Assembly: GCA_965218765.1 (NCBI GenBank)
Contig: CBDCLU010000002.1
Coordinates: 1,302,001-1,366,000, forward strand
Direction of reading: 5' to 3'
DNA from: JBBPYC01 sp965218765
GTDB taxonomy: Bacteria > Pseudomonadota > Gammaproteobacteria > Burkholderiales > Burkholderiaceae_C
Length of the DNA: 64,000 bases
Of this stretch, positions 7,786 to 17,504 are shown piece by piece (position 1 is the first letter of the stretch; every line of letters starts with the position of its first letter). The position numbers were made by a program, and so were the translations under genes. A model generated the notes under the pieces. That model was not told the DNA's origin. It made no database searches and saw only the letters and a list, made by a program, of their open reading frames with translations.

Positions 7786-8289
7786 TCAGCCGATCGCCAA
7801 AGTCATGAACCGGCTATTCGGATCGGCCCGATATCCGTTGAGCGGCGCGCAGTCCGCAAAACCGTGACGCCGGTACAGCGCCCAGGCCGGCGCAAAGAAC
7901 GGCTGGCTGCCCGTCTCCAGGCTCAGGCGCTTGAAGCCTTGCGCGTTGGCCGCATCGATCATGTGCTGCAACAGGCGACCCGCGATTCCTTTGCCGCGGA
8001 AAGCTGCATCAACTCGCATCGACTTGACCTCGGCATGCGTGGCCGAGAGTCGCTTGATCGCACCGGTGCCAACCAGCGCGCCATCGGCGCTGCCGGGCAG
8101 CCAGACGGTCCAGAAGCGAACATCGGGTTGCCGCAGTTTGTTCAGGTCGAGTGCGTGCACGCTCTGCGGCGGCGAGGTGCGGCGCATGTCCGCCAGATGC
8201 TCGTCCAGGAATGCGGCGATGCGCGGGTCGCTCAGGTCATCGAGCCGGATCAGCACGTCATCGATTGCGGTGCGCACGCGCTCGCTCAT
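7786..8289 (-). CDS. GNAT-family N-acetyltransferase
   Basis: A 167-residue acetyl-CoA-dependent acyltransferase. The acetyl-CoA binding signature is seen in EVKSMRVDAAFRGKGIAGRLL (RxxGxG/A type), and a late ALYRRHGFADC segment is typical of motif B. The start MSERVRTAIDDV at 8289 is preferred to one 24 codons upstream that would run into ureC. The gene is co-directional with and 22 bp downstream of ureC, so it may be read with the urease genes. The substrate is unknown; relatives act on small amines or antibiotics. Confidence 0.85.
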   Translation of the reverse strand: MSERVRTAIDDVLIRLDDLSDPRIAAFLDEHLADMRRTSPPQSVHALDLNKLRQPDVRFWTVWLPGSADGALVGTGAIKRLSATHAEVKSMRVDAAFRGKGIAGRLLQHMIDAANAQGFKRLSLETGSQPFFAPAWALYRRHGFADCAPLNGYRADPNSRFMTLAIG

Positions 8290-8311
8290 GCCCAGGCCAT
8301 CCGTTCGCGTT

Positions 8312-10029
<1,718 letters not shown>

Positions 10030-10030
<1 letters not shown>

Positions 10031-10335
10031 CAGGGCTTTCCTTGCACGAGGCCGCGAAAACCGTAGACGATGCGGTCGCCCGCATAGTCAACCAACTCGA
10101 CCGTGCGCTGCTGCCCGGGCTCGAAGCGCACCGCGGTGCCCGATGCGATATTCAGGCGCATGCCATGTGCGGCGTCGCGATCGAATGTCAACGCGCCGTT
10201 GGTCTCCGCAAAGTGATAGTGCGATCCGACCTGAATCGGCCGGTCGCCGGCGTTCTGCACGGCGAGCGTCAACTTGCGGCGGCCGGGGTTGAGCAGGTGG
10301 TCACCTGCGTCTGTCAGCAGTTCACCTGGGATCAT
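10030..10335 (-). CDS. ureB: Urease beta subunit
   Basis: Structural subunit of urease, 101 residues beginning MIPGELLTDAGDHLLNPGRR. The conserved VGSHYHFAETN and GTAVRFEPGQQRTVELV segments are clear. It overlaps ureC by one base and follows ureA by 13 bp, so ureA-ureB-ureC form one unit. Confidence 0.98.
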
Positions 10336-10348
10336 CGGGCGGCTTTCA

Positions 10349-10651
10349 TCATGGGATCGGTTGATGCACGGTCACCAGCTTGGTGCCGTCGGGGAATGTG
10401 GCTTCGACCTGGATGTCGTGGATCATTTCGGGCACGCCATCCATCACATCGGCGCGTGTCAGGATTTCGCGGCCGTCGGCCATCAGGTCGGCCACGGTCT
10501 TGCCGTCGCGCGCGCCTTCCATCACCGCGGCGCTGATGAACGCCACGCTTTCCGGGTAATTGAGCTTCAACCCACGCGCGCGGCGCCGTTCGGCCAGCAA
10601 CGCAGCGGTGAAGATCAGCAACTTGTCTTTTTCGCGCGGGGTCAGTTCCAT
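10349..10651 (-). CDS. ureA: Urease gamma subunit
   Basis: Smallest urease subunit, 100 residues from MELTPREKDKLLIFTAALLA to the VHQPIP end, with the typical LNYPESVAFIS segment. The ATG at 10651 gives the canonical start. Gene ureD, which usually precedes ureA in proteobacteria, is absent here; instead a divergent promoter region for the urea transporter follows. Confidence 0.98.
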   Translation of the reverse strand: MELTPREKDKLLIFTAALLAERRRARGLKLNYPESVAFISAAVMEGARDGKTVADLMADGREILTRADVMDGVPEMIHDIQVEATFPDGTKLVTVHQPIP

Positions 10652-10759
10652 GCGTGGCGGCCAATGTGGGAATCGAAGCGTTCGATTCTGTCGCAAGAGC
10701 TGCGCCGGGTGGGCGTTCGCTGGGCGACGGTCTGCTTGAGCAGGAACACAGGCGGTCGA

Positions 10760-10831
10760 TGCTCGCCACTGGTGCGTAACCAGCAAGGGGCCCGGTGTTG
10801 GTGCGTGCGGGCGTTGCACGAAATTGGTGAA
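10760..10831 (+). promoter_or_regulatory. NtrC-like enhancer sites upstream of urtA
   Basis: TGCACGAAATTGGTGAA at 10815-10831 agrees with the NtrC consensus TGCACCAAAATGGTGCA at 14 of 17 positions. A weaker candidate, TGCTCGCCACTGGTGCG, lies at 10760-10776 (about 11 of 17). The stronger one is centred about 109 bp before the expected start of transcription from the sigma-54 promoter, a usual enhancer distance. The rest of the 349-bp ureA-urtA gap shows no gene. Confidence 0.6.
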
Positions 10832-10905
10832 TGTCGGCGCGGTCACGGTGCAACTACGCAATTGGCAAGCCTGAGGTGGCCTCTTCGCCGACCACAACCA
10901 TTGCG

Positions 10906-10921
10906 TGGCATGGGCCTTGCA
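10906..10921 (+). promoter_or_regulatory. Sigma-54 promoter for urtABCDE
   Basis: TGGCATGGGCCTTGCA fits the -24/-12 consensus TGGCAC-N5-TTGCA with the required spacing between GG and GC and one mismatch. Transcription would begin near 10932, about 70 bases before urtA. It points to nitrogen-limitation control of urea uptake. Confidence 0.7.
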
Positions 10922-11000
10922 AAGAGCAGGTCACGGCCCGTTTCAACCGATGCAGGTCGCCCATCCATTCCCACCCATCACAACTGGAGCTTCCATCTTG

Positions 11001-12278
11001 ATGAATCGCCGCTGGACACTGAAGACACTGACCGCCTCGATGGCACTGGGCACTGCCCTCGTCAGCGGCGCCGCGTTCGCGCAAGCCAAGGACACGATCA
11101 AGGTCGGCGTGCTGCACAGCCTGTCGGGCACGATGGCGATCTCCGAGACCGTGCTGAAGGACATGGTGCTGATGGCGATCGAGGACATCAATAAAAAAGG
11201 CGGCGTGCTGGGCAAGATGCTCGAGCCGGTCGTGGTGGACCCTGCCTCGAACTGGCCGCTGTTTGCCGAGAAGACCAAGCAGCTGCTCGGGCAGGACAAG
11301 GTCTCGGTGATCTTTGGCTGTTGGACCAGCGTGTCCCGCAAGTCGGTGCTGCCGGTGATCGAAGAGATGAACGGCCTGTTGTTCTATCCGGTGCAGTACG
11401 AAGGTGAGGAGTTGTCGAAGAATGTGTTCTATACCGGCGCCGCGCCGAACCAGCAGGCCATTCCCGCAGTCGATTACTTGATGAGCGAAGAAGGCGGCGG
11501 CGCGAAACGCTGGGTGCTGCTCGGCACCGACTACGTCTATCCGCGCACCACCAACAAGATCCTGCGCGCTTACCTGAAATCGAAGGGCGTGAAGGAATCG
11601 GACATCGACGAGAAGTACACGCCGTTCGGCCACAGCGACTATCAGACGATCGTGGCGGACATCAAGAAGTTTTCCGGCGGCGGCAAGACGGCGGTGGTCT
11701 CCACCATCAACGGCGACTCCAACGTGCCGTTCTACAAAGAGCTGGGCAACGCGGGCTTGAAGGCGCAGGACGTGCCGGTGGTCGCGTTCTCGGTCGGTGA
11801 AGAAGAACTGCGCGGTGTGGACACGAAGCCGCTGGTCGGCCATCTGGCTGCCTGGAACTATTTCATGAGCCTGAAAAATCCTGTCAACGAGGCCTGGATC
11901 AAGCAGTGGAGCGAATATGCAAAAGCCAAGAAGATCCCGGGCCAGATGGACAAGCCGATCACCAACGATCCGATGGAAGCGACCTGGATCGGCATCCACA
12001 TGTGGAAGCAGGCGGTCGAGAAAGCGCAGAGCACCGAAACCGACAAGGTGATCGCGGCGATGGCAGGCCAGACCTTCCCGGCGCCGTCGGGCATCACATC
12101 GATGATGGACGAGAAGAACCACCACCTGCACAAGAGCGTATTCATCGGCGAGATCCGCGCCGATGGTCAGTTCAACGTGGTCTGGAAAACGCCGGGCCCG
12201 GTGAAGGCGAAGCCGTGGAGCCCGTACATCGAAGGCAACGACAAGAAGCCTGATCAGCCGGCCGGCAAGTCCATGTAA
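11001..12278 (+). CDS. urtA: Urea ABC transporter, substrate-binding protein
   Basis: Periplasmic urea-binding protein of the Urt high-affinity ABC system, 425 residues. A signal peptide covers about residues 1-27 (MNRRWTLKTLTASMALG, then cleavage after AAFA or AFAQA). Mature family landmarks are TIKVGVLHSLSGTMAISET, FGCWTSVSRKSVLPVIE, and FYPVQYEGEE near the ligand site. A further 32 in-frame codons upstream are ignored because the signal peptide starts at 11001. It is first in urtABCDE, behind a sigma-54 promoter, and is separated from urtB by a stem-loop. Confidence 0.98.
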   Translation: MNRRWTLKTLTASMALGTALVSGAAFAQAKDTIKVGVLHSLSGTMAISETVLKDMVLMAIEDINKKGGVLGKMLEPVVVDPASNWPLFAEKTKQLLGQDKVSVIFGCWTSVSRKSVLPVIEEMNGLLFYPVQYEGEELSKNVFYTGAAPNQQAIPAVDYLMSEEGGGAKRWVLLGTDYVYPRTTNKILRAYLKSKGVKESDIDEKYTPFGHSDYQTIVADIKKFSGGGKTAVVSTINGDSNVPFYKELGNAGLKAQDVPVVAFSVGEEELRGVDTKPLVGHLAAWNYFMSLKNPVNEAWIKQWSEYAKAKKIPGQMDKPITNDPMEATWIGIHMWKQAVEKAQSTETDKVIAAMAGQTFPAPSGITSMMDEKNHHLHKSVFIGEIRADGQFNVVWKTPGPVKAKPWSPYIEGNDKKPDQPAGKSM

Positions 12279-12282
12279 GCTG

Positions 12283-12323
12283 ACGTCGGCGTTCGAAGGC
12301 TCCTCGGTTTGGAGCCTCGACGT
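12283..12323 (+). promoter_or_regulatory. Stem-loop between urtA and urtB
   Basis: An inner stem AGGCTCC/GGAGCCT (12297-12303 with 12311-12317) is enclosed by ACGTCG/CGACGT (12283-12288 with 12318-12323). No T-tract follows, so it is unlikely to be a full terminator. Such structures after binding-protein genes commonly protect the upstream transcript and raise its level relative to the permease mRNA. Confidence 0.5.
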
Positions 12324-12396
12324 TCCGTGACCCGCCAGGGGTGGAGGATTGCTTGCGGTCCCCTGCCCCTTTTTCATGCCTGCTGATTGCATCGCC

Positions 12397-13992
12397 ATGC
12401 CACGACCCCACCTGATGCATCGCCTGCTGCTGCTGTTGGCGCTGGCGCTGCTGCCTGTGCTGCAGGTTCATGCGTTGACGGCCGACGAAGCACGCGCGAT
12501 CGCCACCGGCAGCAGTTCCAAGCGCGTGGCTGCACTGAACCAGGCGGTGCTGGATGCGGATGACAAAACCGTCGCCTTTATCACTGCGTTGTCGAATGGC
12601 GAGGTGCGTGTCAACGAGTCGCAGGTGCTGATCGTGCGTGATGCGCAGGCGATCGATCCGGTGACGGGCGCCGTCGTGCCGCTGCCCGCCGATGCGCAGG
12701 AAGTCATCAACAACAATTACATGCGCGGCGCGCTCGACTCTGCCAAGGCGGTGCTCAAGCTCACCGCAAAGGATCCGTCCGCGCGGCTCGCCGCAGCGCG
12801 TGCCTTGCTCAGCGAACCGAACGAAACGCGCCTGCCCGCGATCGAAAAAGCACTGGCCGCCGAGCAGGACCCGGCCGTCAAGCAGCAACTGAAACTCGTG
12901 CGTGCTGCCTCGATGATCGGCAGCGCCGATCCCGCCCGGCGCATCGCTGCGGTCAACACGCTGTCCGAGAACAAGAGCCCCGACACCAAGCTGCTGCTGA
13001 ACCAGCAGTTGGCGAAGGAGCAGGACCCGACAGTCAAAGCCGCCATTCAGAATGCGGTCTCCCAGATCGACGACGCGCTGGTCTGGGGCGAGCGGCTCGC
13101 CGCGGCATTCAGCGGCATCAGTCTGGGCTCGGTGCTGCTGCTCGCAGCGCTGGGCTTGGCGATCACCTACGGCCTGATGGGCGTGATCAACATGGCGCAC
13201 GGCGAGCTGATGATGATCGGCGCCTATGCGACCTGGTACGTGCAGGGAATTTTTCGGCAATATGTGCCGGAAGCGCTGTTCGGCTGGTACCTGGCTGCTG
13301 CGATTCCGATAGCCTTCCTCGCGTCGGCGCTGGTCGGCGCGATCCTGGAGCGCGGTGTGATTCGCTTCCTCTACGGCCGGCCGCTTGAGACGCTGCTGGC
13401 GACCTGGGGCATCAGCCTGATGCTGCAACAGCTGGTGCGCTCCACCTTCGGCGCACAGAACGTCGGCGTGGAAAACCCGGCCTGGATGAGCGGCGGGCTG
13501 CAGGTGCTGTCCAACGTCACCTTGCCCTGGAACCGCATCTACATCATCGTGTTTGCGGTGCTGGTGCTGCTTGCGATGGCGCTGGTGATCGGCAAGACGC
13601 GGCTGGGCCTGTTCGTGCGCGGCGTCACGCAGAACCGCGCAATCGCCTCCTGCATGGGCGTCAACACCGCGCGCGTCGACACCTATGCGTTCGCGCTCGG
13701 CTCCGGCATCGCGGGGCTGGCCGGCTGCGCACTGTCCCAGATCGGCAACGTCGGCCCGGATTTGGGCCAGGGCTACATCGTCGACTCGTTCATGGTGGTC
13801 GTGATGGGCGGCGTCGGGCAGCTGGCCGGCACCGTTTACGCAGCGTTGGGCTTGGGGCTGCTCAACAAGTTCATCGAAGGCTGGGCCGGCGCGGTACTTG
13901 CGAAGATCGCCGTGCTGGTGTTCATCATCATCTTCATCCAGAAGCGCCCGCAAGGCATCTTCGCGATCAAAGGCCGGAGTGCCGAGGCATGA
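12397..13992 (+). CDS. urtB: Urea ABC transporter, permease UrtB
   Basis: Inner-membrane permease of the LivH type. It has about 531 residues because UrtB carries an extra N-terminal periplasmic region after a signal-like helix (LLLLLALALLPVLQVHA). The permease domain occupies about the last 290 residues, with GLMGVINMAHGELMMIGAY, the family signature. The start is uncertain: ATGs at 12376, 12397 and 12415 are all in frame; 12397 leaves a short positive leader before the hydrophobic segment. It works with UrtC, UrtD and UrtE. The gap to urtC contains a palindromic repeat. Confidence 0.95.
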   Translation: MPRPHLMHRLLLLLALALLPVLQVHALTADEARAIATGSSSKRVAALNQAVLDADDKTVAFITALSNGEVRVNESQVLIVRDAQAIDPVTGAVVPLPADAQEVINNNYMRGALDSAKAVLKLTAKDPSARLAAARALLSEPNETRLPAIEKALAAEQDPAVKQQLKLVRAASMIGSADPARRIAAVNTLSENKSPDTKLLLNQQLAKEQDPTVKAAIQNAVSQIDDALVWGERLAAAFSGISLGSVLLLAALGLAITYGLMGVINMAHGELMMIGAYATWYVQGIFRQYVPEALFGWYLAAAIPIAFLASALVGAILERGVIRFLYGRPLETLLATWGISLMLQQLVRSTFGAQNVGVENPAWMSGGLQVLSNVTLPWNRIYIIVFAVLVLLAMALVIGKTRLGLFVRGVTQNRAIASCMGVNTARVDTYAFALGSGIAGLAGCALSQIGNVGPDLGQGYIVDSFMVVVMGGVGQLAGTVYAALGLGLLNKFIEGWAGAVLAKIAVLVFIIIFIQKRPQGIFAIKGRSAEA

Positions 13993-14157
13993 TGTTCGAA
14001 CGCACCCCCAGCCGTCGCTCCCTTCGGTCGGCTCTCGGCTACCCCCTCGCCGGGGGCAGCGCCTACGACCTGGCAAAGCCAGTTCCGCGGCCCCTGCTGG
14101 ACTTCGCCGCGTGCACCTTCCTCATTGCTGGCGGTATGCGCGCTTTGTGCCATTGAT
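13993..14157. repeat. Palindromic intergenic repeat between urtB and urtC
   Basis: A GC-rich non-coding block built of short hairpins: CCCCC/GGGGG (14042-14046 with 14052-14056) and CTGGC-aaa-GCCAG (14070-14082), beside CCCTTCGGTCGGCTCTCGGC. Blocks of this style are common between genes in Comamonadaceae and relatives. Only this copy lies in the window, so its identity as a dispersed repeat is inference. Confidence 0.45.
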
Positions 14158-15405
14158 ATGCATACGTCATTGCAATTACCTGGAAAAAGCCCCCTGCTCG
14201 GCGGCTGGGGCTGGACGGCGTTCGTCATCGCATTGATCGTTGTATGTGCGCTCATGCCATACGCCAACCTGTTCGCGCCGGTCGGCAGCCCGTGGCATTT
14301 GAGCGACTATGCGGTCGCTCTCACGGCCAAGATCATGTGCTACGCGATCGTTGCGTTGGCCATCGATCTGATCTGGGGTTACACCGGCATCCTGTCGCTC
14401 GGCCACGGCCTGTTCTTTGCACTCGGCGGCTACATGATGGGCATGTACCTGATGCGGCAGATTGGGCGCGACGGGCAGTATCACAGCGACCTGCCCGACT
14501 TCATGGTGTTTCTCGATTTAAAGGAACTGCCGTGGCATTGGGCGCTGTCCGGCAGCTTTGCGGCAACGCTGCTGTTGGTTGTGCTGGTGCCGGGGCTGAT
14601 TGCATTCGTGTTCGGCTTCTTCGCCTTCCGCTCGCGCATCAAGGGCGTCTATTTCTCGATCATCACGCAGGCGCTGACGTTCGCTGCGATGCTGCTGTTC
14701 TTTCGCAACGAGACCGGCTTCGGCGGCAACAACGGTTTTACCGATTTCAAGCGCATCCTCGGCATTCCGATTGCGACGCAGGAAATGCGCATGACCTTGT
14801 TCGTGCTGACCGGTCTGACGTTGCTCGGCTTCTTTCTCTTCGCCCGCTGGCTCGTCAAATCCAAGTTCGGCCGCGTGCTGCAAGCGATTCGTGATGCCGA
14901 ATCGCGTGTGATGTTCTCCGGCTACAACCCGCTGCCCTACAAGCTCACGGTCTGGGTCATCTCGGCGATGATGTGCGGCGTGGCCGGAGCCCTGTACGTG
15001 CCGCAGGTCGGCATCATCAACCCGAGCGAGATGAGCCCGGCCAATTCGATCGAAATGGCGATCTGGGCGGCGGTCGGCGGGCGCGCCACCTTGGTCGGGC
15101 CGATCGTCGGCGCCTTCATCGTGAACGGTGCGAAGAGCTGGCTCACGGTGGCGTATCCCGCCTACTGGCTGTATTTCCTCGGCGCGCTGTTCATTGCCGT
15201 CACATTGTTCCTGCCGACCGGCATCGCGGGCCTGGTGCGTCGCGTGTTTACCCGAAGGGAGCCCGAGCCGGTCGTGGAAGATGCGCCCCGGGCCCCGAGC
15301 GATGCGCTGCTTGCAGCCCGCCGCGCGTTCGCGACGGAAGCCGGGGTCGATGCTTCCGCCCTGTCCAATCCAAATCCGCGGGTGCATGAAGGAGCCCGCG
15401 CGTGA
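14158..15405 (+). CDS. urtC: Urea ABC transporter, permease UrtC
   Basis: LivM-type inner-membrane permease, about 415 residues, pairing with UrtB. The LivM landmark DLIWGYTGILSLGHGLFFALG is present, as are YNPLPYKLTVWVISA and VGGRATLVGPIVGAF. The start at 14158 (MHTSLQLPGKSPLLGG) fits the family; an upstream in-frame start at 14125 falls in the intergenic repeat. The C-terminal tail after the last helix is about 50 residues, charged and Ala-rich. Its stop overlaps the urtD GTG. Confidence 0.96.
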   Translation: MHTSLQLPGKSPLLGGWGWTAFVIALIVVCALMPYANLFAPVGSPWHLSDYAVALTAKIMCYAIVALAIDLIWGYTGILSLGHGLFFALGGYMMGMYLMRQIGRDGQYHSDLPDFMVFLDLKELPWHWALSGSFAATLLLVVLVPGLIAFVFGFFAFRSRIKGVYFSIITQALTFAAMLLFFRNETGFGGNNGFTDFKRILGIPIATQEMRMTLFVLTGLTLLGFFLFARWLVKSKFGRVLQAIRDAESRVMFSGYNPLPYKLTVWVISAMMCGVAGALYVPQVGIINPSEMSPANSIEMAIWAAVGGRATLVGPIVGAFIVNGAKSWLTVAYPAYWLYFLGALFIAVTLFLPTGIAGLVRRVFTRREPEPVVEDAPRAPSDALLAARRAFATEAGVDASALSNPNPRVHEGARA

Positions 15406-16274
15406 CGCCGGACCTGATGGAAGACGGCGCCGAGCGGCTCGCAAGCCGCCGCGGTGCGCCGCAGATACCGACCGAATCGGGCGGCCGCAGCGCCGGCTTT
15501 TCGCGCATCCACACGCCTGGCGCGGTCGACCTCGCACATGGCCGCATCCTGTATCTCGAAGACGTAAACGTCAGCTTCGACGGTTTCAAGGCGATCAACA
15601 ACCTGTCGCTCGACATCGGCGTCGGTGAGCTGCGCTGCATCATCGGCCCGAACGGCGCCGGCAAGACCACGATGATGGACATCATCACCGGCAAGACGCG
15701 CCCTGATTCGGGCACGGTTTACTTCGGCAGCACGATCGATCTGCTGCGGCACAAGGAAGCTGAGATCGCGCAGCTCGGCATCGGGCGCAAGTTTCAGAAA
15801 CCGACCGTGTTCGAGCAGCTCACGGTGTTCGAGAACCTCGAACTGGCGCTCAAGACGAACAAGGGGGTGAAGGCTTCCATGTTGTTTGCACTCGATTCGG
15901 TGCAAAGCGATCGACTCGCGGAAGTGCTGACGACGATCCATCTGGCAGACAGCGTGAATCGGCTCGCGGGCAACCTCAGTCACGGGCAGAAGCAGTGGCT
16001 TGAGATCGGCATGCTGCTGATGCAGGACCCGAAGCTGTTGCTGCTCGACGAGCCGGTGGCGGGGATGACGGACGAGGAAACCAGAAGGACTGCAGAACTG
16101 TTTCTGACGCTGAAGGGAAAGCATTCGTTGATGGTCGTCGAGCACGACATGAGCTTCATCAAGGCGATTTCCGAAGTGGTGACCGTGCTTTGTGACGGAT
16201 CGGTGTTGGCGCAGGGGACGCTGGATGAGGTGCAGGGGGATGAGCGGGTGATCGAGGTGTATCTTGGGCGGTAG
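15402..16274 (+). CDS. urtD: Urea ABC transporter, ATPase UrtD
   Basis: LivG-type ATP-binding subunit, 290 residues. Walker A IIGPNGAGKTTMMD, ABC signature LSHGQKQWLEIG (the SHGQ form typical of UrtD), Walker B LLLLDEPVAGMT and the switch His in VVEHDMSF are all clear. The N-terminal 45 residues before ILYLEDVNVSFDGF are Ser/Arg-rich and longer than in many homologues. GTG start overlaps the urtC stop by 4 bp. A 476-bp gap with a large inverted repeat separates it from urtE. Confidence 0.97.
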   Translation: MTPDLMEDGAERLASRRGAPQIPTESGGRSAGFSRIHTPGAVDLAHGRILYLEDVNVSFDGFKAINNLSLDIGVGELRCIIGPNGAGKTTMMDIITGKTRPDSGTVYFGSTIDLLRHKEAEIAQLGIGRKFQKPTVFEQLTVFENLELALKTNKGVKASMLFALDSVQSDRLAEVLTTIHLADSVNRLAGNLSHGQKQWLEIGMLLMQDPKLLLLDEPVAGMTDEETRRTAELFLTLKGKHSLMVVEHDMSFIKAISEVVTVLCDGSVLAQGTLDEVQGDERVIEVYLGR

Positions 16275-16293
16275 GTTGTGCGGCTTTTGACGT

Positions 16294-16714
16294 GGGGAGC
16301 CGGGTCTCGCCCCGGCAGGCGAGGTACTTGTTCTTTGCTTCGCCAAAGAAAAGTACCCAAAAGAAAGGCGACCCTACGCTTGCGCTACGGGCAAGCTGAG
16401 CGGCCATCAAGGGGTTGGGGCATGAACAGCCAACAGCCGAAGTCCGGGGCGGATCGCGTCCATCGTAATGTCCGGCTGTTCCACTCTCCCCATCCCTTCT
16501 GTATGCGCCTGCGGTGCGCAGCTTCAGTCGGATCAAGGGCCGCCGTTGTCTGAGCCGAAGGCGAGTTGTCGACGGACCCCGACTGAAGCTGCGCACCGCA
16601 GGTTTCCCGTAACGAAGTAAAGGGACTCAGACAGCAGGGTCGCCTTTTTTTGCCTCCTTTCTTTGGCAAAGCAAAGAAAGGAGGTCGCCTGCCGGGGCGA
16701 AATCCCGGCTCCCC
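16294..16714. repeat. Nested inverted-repeat element between urtD and urtE
   Basis: A block of about 420 bp without credible genes. The outer arms, about 80 bp each, are imperfect inverted copies: 16294-16373 and 16636-16714, both containing CTTTGC..GCAAAG-type palindromes and GGCAGGCGA/TCGCCTGCC. Inside, a perfect 23-bp inverted pair is found at 16509-16531 and 16579-16601 (core GTGCGCAGCTTCAGTC). The 'ttctttgcttcgccaaag' core is familiar from intergenic repeats of Burkholderiales genomes. It may be a non-autonomous, MITE-like element or a large RNA hairpin, and it lies inside the urt operon. Confidence 0.7.
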
Positions 16715-16750
16715 CGCGTTCCTCAGCGAAGCAGCAATTGAGCAAACAAC

Positions 16751-17455
16751 GTGCTAACCGTAAAAAATATCCACCAGTTTTATGGCGGCTCCCACATCCT
16801 GAGGAACGTCTCGCTACAAGCCTACCCCGGCCGCGTCACCGTCCTGCTCGGCCGCAACGGCGTTGGCAAGACCACGCTGCTGAAAAGCCTGATGGGCTTG
16901 GTTCCCATCAAATCCGGCAGCATCGAATTCAACGGCCAGCCGATTCATAGAAAAACCCCATACGACCGCGCCCGCGCCGGCATCGGTTTCGTCCCACAAG
17001 GCCGCGAAATCTTCGCGCGCCTCACGGTCGAAGAGAACTTGGCGATGGGCCTGGCCTATAAAAGCGGCAGCACGCCCATCCCCAGTGAGTTGTTCGAGTT
17101 GTTCCCGGTCCTCAAGCAGATGATCAACCGCCGTGGCGGTGACCTGTCGGGCGGCCAGCAGCAGCAACTCGCGATTGCCCGCGCACTTGCACCCAAGCCG
17201 CGCCTGCTGATCCTCGATGAACCCACCGAAGGCATCCAGCCCAGCATCATCAAGGACATCGGCCGCGTGATCCGCATGCTGGCCGATCGCGGCATGGACG
17301 GTCAGCCGGTCGCTGTGCTGCTGTGCGAGCAGTACTACGATTTCGCGCAGGAACTCGCCGATGAATACCTGGTGATGGAGCGTGGTGAAGTCATCGCGCG
17401 CGGCTCCGGCCGGGACATGGAGCTGGACGGGGTGCGGCAGTTGGTGGCGATCTGA
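16751..17455 (+). CDS. urtE: Urea ABC transporter, ATPase UrtE
   Basis: LivF-type ATPase, 234 residues from GTG (MLTVKNIHQFYGGSHILRNV when read as Met). Walker A LLGRNGVGKTTLLKSL, signature LSGGQQQQLAIARAL, Walker B LLILDEPTEGIQPS. UrtE proteins often carry the GIQPS sequence. It is the last urt gene; the repeat upstream may lower or uncouple its expression from urtABCD. Confidence 0.97.
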   Translation: MLTVKNIHQFYGGSHILRNVSLQAYPGRVTVLLGRNGVGKTTLLKSLMGLVPIKSGSIEFNGQPIHRKTPYDRARAGIGFVPQGREIFARLTVEENLAMGLAYKSGSTPIPSELFELFPVLKQMINRRGGDLSGGQQQQLAIARALAPKPRLLILDEPTEGIQPSIIKDIGRVIRMLADRGMDGQPVAVLLCEQYYDFAQELADEYLVMERGEVIARGSGRDMELDGVRQLVAI

Positions 17456-17504
17456 ACACCCGCTCTGTGTCGCCGAGCATCGCCGATAGTCGCTCAGCCC
17501 GTCA

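Noticed and set aside
12172..14076. Long open frame antisense to urtA-urtB
   Set aside because: Arg/Gln/His-rich translation with no family likeness; it exists because high-GC codons in urtB leave the opposite strand free of stops.
16275..16750. Several short open frames between urtD and urtE
   Set aside because: They cover the arms of an inverted-repeat element and their translations are mirror images of each other in part, with no family match.
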